A stretch of 64,000 nt of DNA from Lutjanus erythropterus. Lineage: Eukaryota > Chordata > Actinopteri > Lutjaniformes > Lutjanidae. Shown here in pieces: positions 1 to 12,200 of the stretch (positions are counted from its first letter, which is position 1; every line of letters starts with the position of its first letter). A model generated the notes under the pieces. It ran no database searches. It was not told the origin of the DNA and saw only the letters and a list, made by a program, of their open reading frames with translations. The position numbers were made by a program, and so were the translations under genes. Location of the stretch: the NCBI GenBank assembly GCA_020091685.1, contig CM034601.1, positions 39,392,034 through 39,456,033 of the forward strand. Direction: 5' to 3'.

Positions 1-313
1 AAGACAGGTGAAATAGAAAAACACTGCCTTGTTCAGGCTGTCAGCAGGAATCAGTTGTTGTTTTTCTTGCTTGCAAATGTCATGACAGGGTTAACCAACT
101 CCATAGTGGACACACTTAGTTGTAGCAGTTTAGTTTCAGTGTGTGTTTTGCTGTCTTACATGTTCATGAATTGCCTTGTAATATATGTTTTACATCTTTG
201 TGGAATTACAGTAAAATTCTGGTAAAATGACACTGTAACTGTGCAGCGATCATTTGTGTGTTTTGTAGGGGTGTCATGATTCTCCAAATCTACAGTTTGA
301 TTTGACTTTTGAT

Positions 314-500
314 TTTAAAGGGATAATTTACTCTAAAATGTACATTTCATCATTATCTACTCACCCTCATGCTGATTGAAGGTCAGTTTTAGTTTTTTAG
401 TCCACAAAACACTGCTGGAGTTTCACAGTGTTGCAGAATCTCCTAAACAATGGAAATGAATGGTGACCAGTTTTTAAATGTAAAAAGCAGACACCGGATG
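314..500 (+). repeat. TTAA-flanked MITE, left half only (Angel-like)
   Basis: Starts with TTAA then AGGGATAA and continues with a block (about 345-475) that recurs, in either orientation, at 10.5-11.05, 47.96-48.56 and 56.75-56.93 kb. Only the left half is recognisable. TTAA flanks and GGG/CCC ends suggest piggyBac-type mobilisation. The name Angel-like is from memory of fish MITEs and is tentative. Confidence 0.6.
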
Positions 501-949
501 CTGTATGTAGGTAGGGGTGGAGGGACAAAAAAATCTGAGAATTGCTGATTCTGCCTTTGAGTTTGATTGTTGAAACTGAAAGTTCATTTCGATTGACTTT
601 GAATTCAGTGTTGACATTGTGACACTCCTAGTATTTTGAAGGGTTTTTTGGAGTTGGACATTGAACTTCAGGACAATTAAAAACAGTGGGAAGACTTGTA
701 TTATAAGAAGATATGATCTGTAATGCTCTGGTTATTATTGTACATTATATGTTTAAATATGCAAATGAACATGTGTTGATAAAATGGTGGCTCAGAATAA
801 GTGAAGACTTGGACTACAGACATGTCAAGTGTGCTTAAATGATTTACATTTGTCTGTTTTTTTTTTAACAACAATACAGTGGTTGCTGCTAAATAATGCA
901 TTTTGCTTACACTGGCCTACATGAAACACTGGCACTGGTTTACAAGGAT

Positions 950-1620
950 TTTGAAGGACCAGTGTGTAGGAATTAGTGGCATCTAACAGTCACCTTGCAG
1001 ATAGCAAACACCTTCTCTCACCCTCCCTTTCAAGCATATAGGAGAATCTACAGTGGCCATGAAACTCACAAAAAATGTGAAAGGCTCTCTCCAGAGCCAG
1101 TGTTTGGTTTGTCCTTTCTGGACTACTGGTGGGTTCAGTAGAAAAGGAACTGCTCTGTGGACATATAATACAGACCCCAAATTGATCACTTCAGCCCCGA
1201 ACTGTGATACATTGAAGTTGTCACTATATTGGTCCAGTCAAAATGGACCTGTGAACAAATATGTGTAATTTCTGGATAATTAGCACTATAACATTTACAT
1301 TTTGTCAACCAAATTTCAATGACTCATGTTGTATTCAAGGGTCTATCTTTGGTCAACATGGAGTAGGAAAAATGTCCTTTTCTCCAACTTACTCTATAGA
1401 TCATGAACCCATAAATATAAAAAACTTAATTGAAATCAGTTGAGAAATGTACATGTTCTATATGTTGACATATCATCCAAAGGCCATGTGGTATCTACAT
1501 ATTCATATATAAGCAGCTCATATTTCAGATTATTATATGCTAATGAAAACATGTTTGTGAATATTATATTCCATATTCTGCCAGTAGATTGCTGTAAATT
1601 TTATACAATGGACTTTTAAA
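950..1620. repeat. MITE-like element with terminal inverted repeats
   Basis: The left end TTTGAAGGACCAGTGTGTAG is imperfectly mirrored by the right end TATACAATGGACTTTTAAA. The left part (960-1245) resembles a dispersed teleost repeat that I recognise from the GAGCCAGTGTTTGGTTTGTC stretch. The 60-70-codon open frames here on both strands have no recognisable product. Confidence 0.55.
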
Positions 1621-2084
1621 ACTTGGTCAGCAGTAAATCTTAGCTTTTCATAAAAGGAAAAATGGCATTTAAATGGTGCAGCAGTTGATCATAGCCTCTA
1701 AAAATTAGTTTAAGAGATTTTACTCTTGTGTTTATTTATATGTTTACATCTGCTGTCTTTTCTTAATCTCTTGTATTTCTTTTTTGTAATTCTCTGGTTA
1801 TTTCATTACTCATTGTAGTGCTGTTTTATGTAAAATCTCGATGACTGCAACATCTATACAGAAATAAATAATTCTTAAACTCTTAAAGCAACAGTCTATT
1901 GCAGTCTGTGCACCAAATCCTCAACCAAAAGTAAGAGCTGAGGTTAAAATCCATTCCAGCAACATGTGTATGTAAAACTTATGAATACAAAGGAATAAGG
2001 AAATAAAGGGTCTCTTATTCATTTCAGACAAACTGGATTTCCTTTAAATGCATGAATGAACATTTTGTCCCTGTCAAAACATAG

Positions 2085-2238
2085 CCACAGTGCGCCCCCT
2101 GGAGGGGCACGCGCATTACAACGTCAGCTACTACGTGTGCAGGGGGCAAAGGTCAAATCGGTAATGAAGATTCCGCCACCGTAGCAGCCTCACTCACTGT
2201 CGCACTTGTTTATTTTTAAGGGGAAATTTCGGAAGCGG
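2085..2238 (+). promoter_or_regulatory. ggnbp2: probable ggnbp2 promoter and 5' untranslated exon
   Basis: A GC- and CpG-richer patch ends in a good donor: GCG followed by GTAAGTG at 2239. The first coding exon begins 5' of its ATG with an acceptor at 3091-3092, so a separate upstream non-coding exon is needed and this is the best candidate. No TATA box is evident. The exact transcription start cannot be read, so the left edge is arbitrary. Confidence 0.55.
2092..2105 (-). promoter_or_regulatory. candidate CTCF-binding motif upstream of ggnbp2
   Basis: Read on the minus strand this is CCTCCAGGGGGCGC, which fits the vertebrate CTCF core CCASYAGRKGGCRS at 13 of 14 positions. It lies about 130 bases before the predicted 5' splice donor of the ggnbp2 UTR exon, in a locally CpG-richer stretch. 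Motif match only; occupancy is not shown. Confidence 0.4.
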
Positions 2239-3092
2239 GTAAGTGAAACAACAGTAGCTGCTAATAAGATATGCCTTAGTTTTCTCGGGGTGACAGGTTA
2301 TGGTCAATCTTTTCTGCGTTAGTAAGAGACGCTGACGAAAGTGACAGACGCTAAGTAGCCAGTCACCCAGTTGAACTTTATATTAGCCGTATTCAAGCTT
2401 GCTAGCGTTAGCTTCACAGAGCAGCTGCTAACTAGTAAGTTAGCCAAGTTTGCTGCCATCGACAGGGCGTTGACAAACTATATCAACACTGCAACATATT
2501 TATCATTTGTTATGGTATTGTAAAGTTCCAAGTATGTACGTGGTTTGAGCATATTGCCCATGAAATAAAACGACCGGCTTCCTCAATCTGTAAAATCGTA
2601 CTGGCAAATGAAATTAGCTAGCAGCTAACGTTAACTAGCTAGCCACCGGTTACTGCCTTATTCTGCCCAGCTGATAGTTTGTAAGACGGTAGTATGATTA
2701 ATAGCTAAACCGGTCTTCGTAAGTTAACACGTCTAGCCAAAAACAGCTTTGAACAGATTATACAAACAAAATTATTACACGATTTCCCCTTCCAATCTGT
2801 CGTGTCCGAGGTTGTTTTGCTAACTTAGCTGATTAAATCTGGGTCAAGACAAATCTGTTTGCACCGCATCAGTGTTAGTAACGTGAGATCACATGTTGTC
2901 AACGGCAGGAACAAATAACCGCCCTTTTGTACAGTGTTATAATGCCAGGTAGTCTGTAATATAGCTTTTATTGCAGTGACATGGTGATGTTGTAGTTAGC
3001 TGCAGTGACCTGCAGTAGATTAGCATTAGCTCGTTGTAGCCTCTGCTGATGTCAGTGTGGTCAGTCGGTGGTCTCTTGTGTGTCACCTGCAG

Positions 3093-3205
3093 GAGAGCTG
3101 CTGGAAGAAGTCATGGCACGTCTGGTGGCAGTTTGCAGGGAAGGGGAGGAAGACTACCCATTTCTTGCCAGACAGATCCCCTTGTACATTGATGATACTC
3201 TCACG
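3093..3205 (+). CDS. ggnbp2: ggnbp2 exon 2 (start codon exon, residues 1-31)
   Basis: The acceptor CTGCAG ends at 3092 and the donor GTAAAT begins at 3206. The first 20 bases are untranslated and the ATG is at 3113. The encoded N-terminus MARLVAVCREGEEDYPF and then QIPLYIDDTLT matches the start of vertebrate GGNBP2, which fixes the start codon. Confidence 0.96.
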
Positions 3206-6200
3206 GTAAATAAGTCTTTCCGTGTCAATGACCACCACAAGGAGAATGAGTAGAAAGATCACAGATGCTAGCTTAAGTGGCTAGCTCAAACATAAGCCTC
3301 TTTTGATCATGTGTTAGCACTCTACATCAGAAGTAAAGGCTTAGTTATTACTTAGCCAAGTCCCAATCTGTTAAAGGACAAACATTCAGTTATTCTAACT
3401 TCTATTAGACACCCAATTATGACAGCTTAAGGTTTAGACAGATAATTAAAATTTTATGGCCCCATAGGCATGAGACACACACTTTTTACAAGTTTAATAT
3501 TCAACCAGTTTGATTTTCTTAAAGGGATATTTGACACTTTTGTGTGGCTATCCAGTCAGTGTTAATGGAAAATGTAGTCGGCTGAGGCAAAAAGTCTTCA
3601 GTGCACTATATTTCCTGAGAAAGCTGAGTTCTCCTGCAAAATCTGTTGTTCTTCCTGTATCTACCGATGTCACAGTGATGTAGGGAAGTAAGTAAGTAAT
3701 GTAAGGAAGAACTACAGGTATTTCAACTTGGATTCCCAGTAGAAATGTTAATAATTACTCATTGTTGTTAAAAATTTAATCAATGAAAACATTTTTGATA
3801 ATCTATGTTTTGTGTACCTTTTCTCCAGAGCTCACAGGTTTTCTCATAATTTCATTTGCTCTGCCTTGCTAGTCTAGAAATAGCTGTAATTGCGCCCCAT
3901 TTAACATTTTGGCTGGCTGCGCTGTTTGGTGAATAAGAACAGGCAGACAAGAGCAGCCTTTTTGAGTAAGAGCCCTTTTGCTTTATTATTGTGCTTTTTT
4001 AAATTGTTTCTGCTTCATGAATTAATGTTTTACATTAGGGCAGAAACAAACTTATTTTCATTGGAGATTATTTCCGCAATTAATTGAATCATTGTTTGAT
4101 TGATAAAATGTCAGAAAATGGTGAAAATCAATTGCATCAATCAATTATCAAAATAGTTGAACTATTGATTGTTAATGATTTTAACATAATCAGTTAAAGA
4201 AAATGCACGAAATTTGCACGCCTCATGTCTGTCTTTGCTTTGGGGGAGGCAGGGGCCGTGCTACATGAGTATTTTTGTCACCTAATACTATATTTTGTCC
4301 AACAAAGTAGCTATATGCTAGTGTGGTGATGTGTGGCTGCATGGGTGTGGGCATCATAAGCTTGTGTGCAGTGCATCCTGGTACATATAGGAACTGTGGG
4401 CATGGCTCCACAAGCAGGAGAATTCAGCTTCCTTATTCCATATAACATTGAGGGGTTTATTGCTTCAATTGATGACATTTATCATCAACACTGAGTGGAT
4501 ACCCACATGAAAAGTGCCAAATTTTCCCTTAAGCATGTTGTGAGGTTGTAGATGCCATATTGATTATAGATTATTAACACAAGGGTTCTAAGTTTCTGCA
4601 TTTTCATTTACTCATAGCTGAAAACACTAACATTCAATTAATCACCTATAATTTATAAGATACATAATGCATGTTTATTTTGTCATTTTCATTATTTTCT
4701 CTTTTTTCCCCTCATTTTAAGTGGAAGTTTAAGTTTCCTTATTCAACTAATGCCTTCACCAGACAAAATAATAGAGATGCACCGATTGCAATTTTCTTAG
4801 CCCATTCCGATTTCCGGTTTTTATAAGGGTCTGACCTGCCGATTCCAATTTTGACCGATTCCGATTTTCAGTCTTTCTAAGAACTGGAATTGACAGCATT
4901 CACAAACATTTTTGCAACTTTTCTTGTAAAAATTAAATTAGATGTTCATAATATGACACTGACTATTAAATATTCATTAAATGCTATTTAAATTTTCTCC
5001 AAAGTCCTCCGGGTTACAGCCAGGGCTCATTATAGTTTTACATTAAGATTATGAATCAGCTGAATGTGATGACTCACGAAAACCCGCGAGATCATGGAAT
5101 CTCGCGGGATTTCGCAGGACGCGATTTCACGTGATCTCCTGTGGAAGCAGATGTAAACAAACCGGAGATGGAAGCGATGCAACAAGCAGAAGTTAAACGA
5201 GTCTGGATGAGAAAATGTTTGAGGAGACACATCAACACAGGTTGTTTATTCTTCAGCCAGAACAGGAGGTGAGATTTTAAGTGTCCCTCTGTGAACAGCA
5301 GTCTGCTGCTGGCTAACATTAGCCTGAAGAGCTACAAAGTTTACAGCTGTTTTGCGACATTGTCAGCTGCTCTGTCTCGTTGTAGACTGTCTGTCTTCTC
5401 TTTATCTTGTTCTTGAAATCTGTCTCTGACACCAGCTTCAAGCAGACATGTATCAGAGTGTGTAGCTGTTATCAGCGCTGCGTTGACGTCACGGTCAGTT
5501 TGTCTGCTGCGCGCATGACGTGACCATCGTGCAGAACACGTGTGTGACAATGACGGGCACAGAATCGGATATGTGACGCTGACCGGCCAAGTTATCAGCA
5601 TGGCTGAAATGAGTCACAGAGAATTTCTATATTGTACATTAACTCTTGTATATTATATTGTTGTCAGATGGTGATGGAATTTCCTGATAGTGTCATGGAT
5701 GTTGACACCCATGAAATAAACACATCTCATTGGAAACAATTTTCTGAGGTGAGTAGTTTTTAATTGCCTTTGCATCATTTAAATGCACAAAAGTGTGTAC
5801 ATTTTTGCACTTTGCCATCTATTAGTTACATAGCTGAGCCAAAATGTGTGTCATTTGCCTTAGTGTGACAGATGTATGATTCATTGGCTTTTTTAGTATC
5901 ACTCCAAGTTGACGCAACAGGACTTGAATATCGCCCTGATGGTGACATCCAGGGAGGTGTACAGTGCATTATCTCAGCTGGTGCCATGTGTGGGCTGCAG
6001 GCGAAGTGTCGAGCGCCTCTTCTCACATTTAGTGGAAACGGGGAACCCGGCGCTGGAGCCCCTCACAGTGAAACCCACAGGCATGCTCTCTGTCACCAAA
6101 GCCTGTTTAACAGATGTAAAGAAGCTCTACACCCTCTTCTACGTCCATGGGTAAGATACAGAAAATGGTTTCTTAGATTTTCATCTCCAAGTCAAGTCAA

Positions 6201-9200
6201 TATTATAGATCAGTGCTTCACAAACGTTTTTCCTGGGGACCCACTTTTGAAGAATGTATGTACGTCCGTGCGTTCCAGCCATCTTCACGTTTCGACCTAT
6301 TTTTCAATTGAGAAGATTGTGACAGGATTAATAAAATGATTTTACTCATTTACTTAAATTTTATGGGCTGAGTAGTTGAAAAACTATTGCCAGATTGATA
6401 TTTTTCACCATATTTCACCAACAACTGATTGATCAATTGCGAATGTAATGGACAGACTGATTGGCAAAAAATTATTTGCAGCCCTAATCTTGATTGATGT
6501 TATTGCAAACATGTACACATGTTAAATAATGAGAAATATTTACATTTAGGGTTGGGTTAACAGGACATCTAATTGTTTTTATTTCCTCTCATCAGGAAAA
6601 CAATATAGAACATTTTAGTCCACTGAATTATAAGAATGTAATTAAGATTCTACTATATTTCTTCCATAATCTTTTTATTTATTTAGCAACCCAAATAAAA
6701 TCTCCTATGACCCACCTGTAGGTCTCAATTCAGTGTTTGGGATGACCGTTATAGGTAATGCTATGCCAAACTGAAACACTGCTCTCAAATAAACCCACTA
6801 TTTTCCTCTTTGTTAGGCTGATTTTTCTATATTAACTTCTTTGAGACATGGATTTGAAAAGGTGGTTTAAATAAATAAACTTCAAGCAGTGCACATACTC
6901 TAAGTTGTAAAACTTGCACTGTTGTATTACTGTGAAAACAATACTGGGATTTATTAATCCCCCCCCCCTATTTTTTTTACAGGTCAAAGTTAAATGACAT
7001 GATTGATGCCATTCCAAAAAGTAAAAAGAACAAGCGGTGTCAGTTGCACTCCTTGGACACACACAAACCTAAACCCTTGGGGTGAGTAGTATGATTATTT
7101 TCATCTTTTTCCCCTCATCAGATTGTTGTATTTGTTGATGTTGCTGTTGTCAGGGTGTTAGCGTTAAGAGGCTGTGCTTTAGAAGTAGGAATAGAAACTC
7201 TTCCCAGCTGGCAGGGCCGGTGTCTTGAAGTTGGCTTTTAACAAACCATAGCACAGTGGGCACAGAGAGAGAGGTAGGTTTTAGGAATTCCACTGGAAAA
7301 CAACATATTTGGTATTGTCTTTCCTTTTGGACAGTTTTTGTCCCCCTTCATGTAAACACACAGTTTAGAAAAATCTTAATTTGAACTGTTATGTTTTCAA
7401 GGTTAGGAATATGCTTGAATATCAATATACTCCTTGAAAAATGCCCTGATTTTCAACATCATCTGTTGTCACTCATGTAATCCAAAAATATTTTCGTCAT
7501 TCAATTGAAATGATCCGGTCCTTATATTTGTCATTCATATTCATTAAATAATCATGAATCTAAGCACACAATAAAAATTAATATGAATAGCTGCTCGCTA
7601 AAAATAAAAAAGTAATAATATACATTGATTGTTGTGGGTATATAGGAATCTGCAGTTGTACCTACAGTAACAATGTGGTGATAAAGGCTGGGAAGTTTTG
7701 GTTTAAGTACCTTGAAAGCATGGGTGGAAGTAACTAATAGGGGTGTCCCGATCCGATATTGATATCGGATATCGGTCCGATATCAGTCAAAAAACGAGTA
7801 TTGGATTTTATGGGACTGCATCTAAAATCTCCGATATAAGCGCTCTGATAAGCAGTCCATTTTCCGCTCCAGCACTTCTATCCATAGGTGACTCTGGTTG
7901 CTGACTATTGTTCTCTGTTTGAGTAACATCACTTGATCATGCCTTTTCTAACATTCCACACTACAAAATAAGTAATAAAAGTATGTATGATTCGTGCTGT
8001 TATCGTATCGGATCTATATCCGTATCGGCCAGTACTCAAGGCTGCAATATCGGTATCGTATCAGAAGTGAAAAAGTTGTATCGGGACATCCCTAGTAACT
8101 AATGACAAATACACAAATTATTGTAATCAGTGTTTCCCCTATAGTGTATTTGGGAGGGCGCCCCGCCCCCCCCACCGACGCCCCCACCCTGCCAACAGGA
8201 CCCCCACACAGAAATTCAAGTTGGAGATTTTTTTGTAATTTTAATTCCATTATTTAATTTTTATTTGAATCAAAAGGGCCTATAACAGGTGTTCTTTTTT
8301 ATCAAATAAAAAAGCTAACTCTAATTTGTGCAATTTCAGAGTCGAATGCGTTGCTATCGTTTCATTAAATCCATTACAATGCATTTCTCCTCTCCTCTGT
8401 GACGGGCGGGTCTCCCCCGATCTGGCTGGATTACTCTTTAAATTGATTGTAAGCAGAGAGCGAAACGAAGCGATCAGAACGATGGGTGAGCCACAATGAC
8501 TTTTAACAGGAGAGAGAGCGCACTGTGATGCGCTGTTCATTCATAAACTTAACTATCTGTGCTGTGAAGGTAATCTGAAGTCAATCAAGTCAGGCACCAG
8601 TATTCAGCTCTACCTCCTGTATTGTCTACATTTTATAGACGTTCTAGTTTTGATGAAAAATGCATTTGCAGATTTAAAATAAAACAATGATAAGCTTTCC
8701 TCAGTACACCGGTCATCATTTCTGATGAACAACCGCCATAGTGTGACATGCGTGCGCAAGCGTAACATATCTGGTGCGATGAATTGTGGCCCACTGTGAT
8801 TGGTCCAGACCTCACATGTGATAATAGCTGAATAAATGTTGTCTTTTTGTCAAATGGAAACTTTTTATCTTAAGGGTGTATTAAAATGCTGATTTTAATA
8901 ATTAAAAATAAAAGTTAAGAAAATATATGTTCTCCCAGTCATTTAAGGTGGGCCAGTTGTATAAGTGGGTGGGCCCAGGCCCGTTAAGCCCACCCATAAC
9001 GCCGCCCCTGATGGATGGATGGACAGATGCATAAATAAATAAATGACTTGAATAAATGAGCAAAAATAGTGTTCCACTGCTAAAATTAAAAAAATGTGAT
9101 CACAAATCAGTGTTAACTGTTTATTCAGGTCCAAATGCTCTGTAATCATGGTAATGGGGTCCTTTGGCAAGAGGGTCCTGCAAGGACCCCAACGACAGAC

Positions 9201-12200
9201 CACGCTCATTCCAGCCCAGGCATCCCCCTCCCAAAGTGAAAAAGCTAGGGGAAACACTGGTAATTAAGTAGTTTTTTTGGGGTACTTGTACTTTAATGAG
9301 TAGATTTTTGAGTCTGTACTTTTACTATTACTTAGGTATGCATTACACTATGTAATTAGTTACTTTTAAAATATATTGAGTATTGAGTACAGTTTGAATT
9401 AATATCCAAACATTTTAGCTACATTTTTGCAGCCAATAAAGGTGATGTGGTCACAAACAGGCCAATGAGAGCAGAAAAACAAAACACTGCAGGTCACTGC
9501 ACAGATTTGTTATAAGGATGTTTATAATTAATGATAAATCCTCTATCAGTTAACCGTTGCCAAGAATGTAATCAATTAAAAATCAATGAAATGTTAATCA
9601 GGGGCTCTACATCTGTTGACACTTTCAAAGGAAATCTTAAGACACGTCTTTTTATCATAATTTTCATTTTATTTTATTTATTTTATCCCTGCTTTTATTG
9701 TTTTAAATGTTTTTTTTTCTGCACTTATGTTCAGCACTTTGTGTGCATTTTTTGCATGAGTAGTGCTATATAAATAAAGTTTTAAAAAAAAGACCAAAAA
9801 TACAGAAAAAATTGAAAGTGAGAAAAAAAACAAACGCAGTCTGTATCTTACAAATCTAAATGAATGATTAATTGATTGTTAGCAGAGGCAGAGGAGAGGT
9901 AGAATATCAGGAGTCATTTAGACTGAAGATTTGGAGAAACAAACAAAACAAACAGAAATTATACATTAACTATTAAAAAGTAACGAATACTTTGTACTTC
10001 AGCGTTTTCTAACATCTGTGCTTTTACTTGTAGTTGAGTAATGTTTTAGTAATGTAACAGTACTTGATTAGACATTTTCATAACTCTCTGCTACATTGAT
10101 TGAAAGTGCTTGAACTCTTAAACAGCTGTATGAAGTCTGTATGCTCTTTCTCTAGAAGATGTCGGCTTTATGCCAGTCATCACTGTGGACCATTTGAGGT
10201 TTTCTTTTGTCCCCTGGATTGTTGATAATATATACAGACATAAGTATCAACTTGGAAAGTCGACAAGGGTTTTGACAGAGAAATGTAAAACTAGACAGAA
10301 ACCATGAGGTGTTGATTATTTTCTTGCAGAGTTTTAACTGTAATCGTGGTTTTAGCTCTAATCATGAAATGTGTTTATCTGATATCTACATCATCAGACT
10401 TAAACACGTCTGCAAAATGAAAGAGCAGCAGTTTTTTTAAATAATGTCAGTTAATAGCATAGTCACATACTCTATATACAGTATATGCTCGTAATAGATT
10501 CAACATTAAAGGGATAGTTCACTCAGAAATTCAAAATTCAGTCAGAAAACAGTGTTGCAGAATCTCCCAAACAATGGAAGTGAATGGTGACCAGTTTTCA
10601 AATAAAGAACAACAGATCAAAAATTATAAAATGCTGCCATACTGCATGTCTGGTGTAATCCCTGAAGTCCAGACATGCCGTTTGCTCACCATCATGCCAC
10701 ACACACACACACACAGTTCAGACAGTGTGTTCATGCATGTGAACGTGGCTCCAAGCTAAGGATCTACTATGAAGATTTAGACTCAAAACATGGTGTAAAT
10801 GATGTCTTTCAAGTCAACTTAGCATGTCAAGGCTTTATGAGACTTGGATTACACCAGACGAGCAGTATGGAGGTGTTTTTTGGGGTTTTTTTTTTTTTTT
10901 TTTTTACTTTTTAGAGATTCTGTGACACTGTATTCCTGTGAAACTTCAGCAGTGTTTTGTGGACTAAAAAAAACTAAACGTGACCTTCAATCAGCATGAA
11001 GGTGAGAAGATAGTGACTGAATTTTCGTTTTAGGGTGAACTGTGCCTTTAATGTTTCGTTTCACTTGCCTGATGTCCCTCCCAGTTTTTCAGTGTCTTTA
11101 AATGTCTCATTTTGTCACTGTAAAAACCCAAAGATATTCAGGTTAATATAATGATCAATGAAGAAAAGTGGGAAAAATCCATATTTGAGAGGCTGAAAAC
11201 AGCATTTTCTTTCATTTTGCATGAAAAATTGCTTTTTACAACTTGCCCAATCTGACCAGTGAGATGCTAGATTTAGGAGCCCAACATGGCATTTTACTTG
11301 CCCTTGACAAGCAGGCCAGCCTTATTGTTGAGCCTTGTTGTAACATAATTATGAATGAGAGCACATTACTTGATATTTGCACTGGAAGCACCATTACAGA
11401 AACAGTCCTGCAGTTAGGAGACACTGTTATTTACAGGTACAACTATGGGTTCGTGAAGACAGTTACTTGTCTTGATTTTGTTCAATAAACATTGGAGACC
11501 TTTCATGAGATGATAGTTTAGTTTGTATTCAAGTTTGGGAACCAAAACATACCAAGTGTTGTTAATCCTTCTAAATCTGATAATTATATTGTCATTTAAA
11601 CCGAGGCATTGTATACACACAGTGTAATGCAGTGATTTTGTGTTGTTTGTGGCCTTGCTGGGGGATGGTAGTATTTTCTTTAAGGGAAAAAGAGTTTCTG
11701 CTCTTATGTGTGGTTGACAACTTAAAAAAAAATAAAAAATACTGACTCAGACATCACAATCAGGCAGAGAGTTTTTCAAGTCTAATGGACAGTAACAGCT
11801 CTTTCACCCACCTGTTGTGGGATGGAGGTTGAGGGTGTTTCCAATTAAGGAGTACAAGTCGCCTGGCCAGCAGGGTGGTAAAGGCAAGAACAGTCTGCAT
11901 GACTTTAGAGGTAATAGGCTGCAAGGGGGCACCAAACAAGGCCAAGAGAGGTTCAGGAGTGATAGTAGTATTATATGCTGTGCTAAGAGTTTTGAAGATT
12001 TCGGACCAGTATGTGGCAAGCCACAGAACCAGAACCAGAACATATGGGCATGGTCGGCTGGAGATTGTTTGCACCTATTACATGAGTCAGTTACGTTGGG
12101 CTAAATCCGAGACGGCCTCAAATTAGTGTAGTGAGCTTTGTGTACAATTTTACATTGTAGGAGGCCATGCCTCGCACAGATTGAAGAGGAGTGAACCAAT

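Larger units (their letters stand above)
7722..10095. mobile_element. TACTT-rich non-autonomous element, interrupted by three insertions
   Basis: The ends and middle (GGTGGAAGTAACTAA; TTAAGTAG...GGTACTTGTACTTT; AGTAACGAATACTTTG...TACTTGTAGTTGAGTAA) match the element at 60072-60747 in order and orientation. In this copy the sequence is broken by elements at 7738-8094, 8128-9259 and about 9536-9788. It lies in ggnbp2 intron 5. Family name not known to me. Confidence 0.6.

Noticed and set aside
983..1268. Short frames on both strands near 1 kb
   Set aside because: Fall inside a MITE-like repeat; no recognisable protein.
1..2080. Tail of an upstream gene (PIGW expected from human order)
   Set aside because: No coding exon of such a gene could be recognised; AATAAA-like words alone are not evidence.
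5872..6339. 155-residue + frame overlapping ggnbp2 exon 4
   Set aside because: Out of frame with the conserved GGNBP2 peptide and runs past the splice donor at 6151.
11817..12126. Plus-strand frames opposite the LINE
   Set aside because: Antisense shadow of the L1-type reverse transcriptase.
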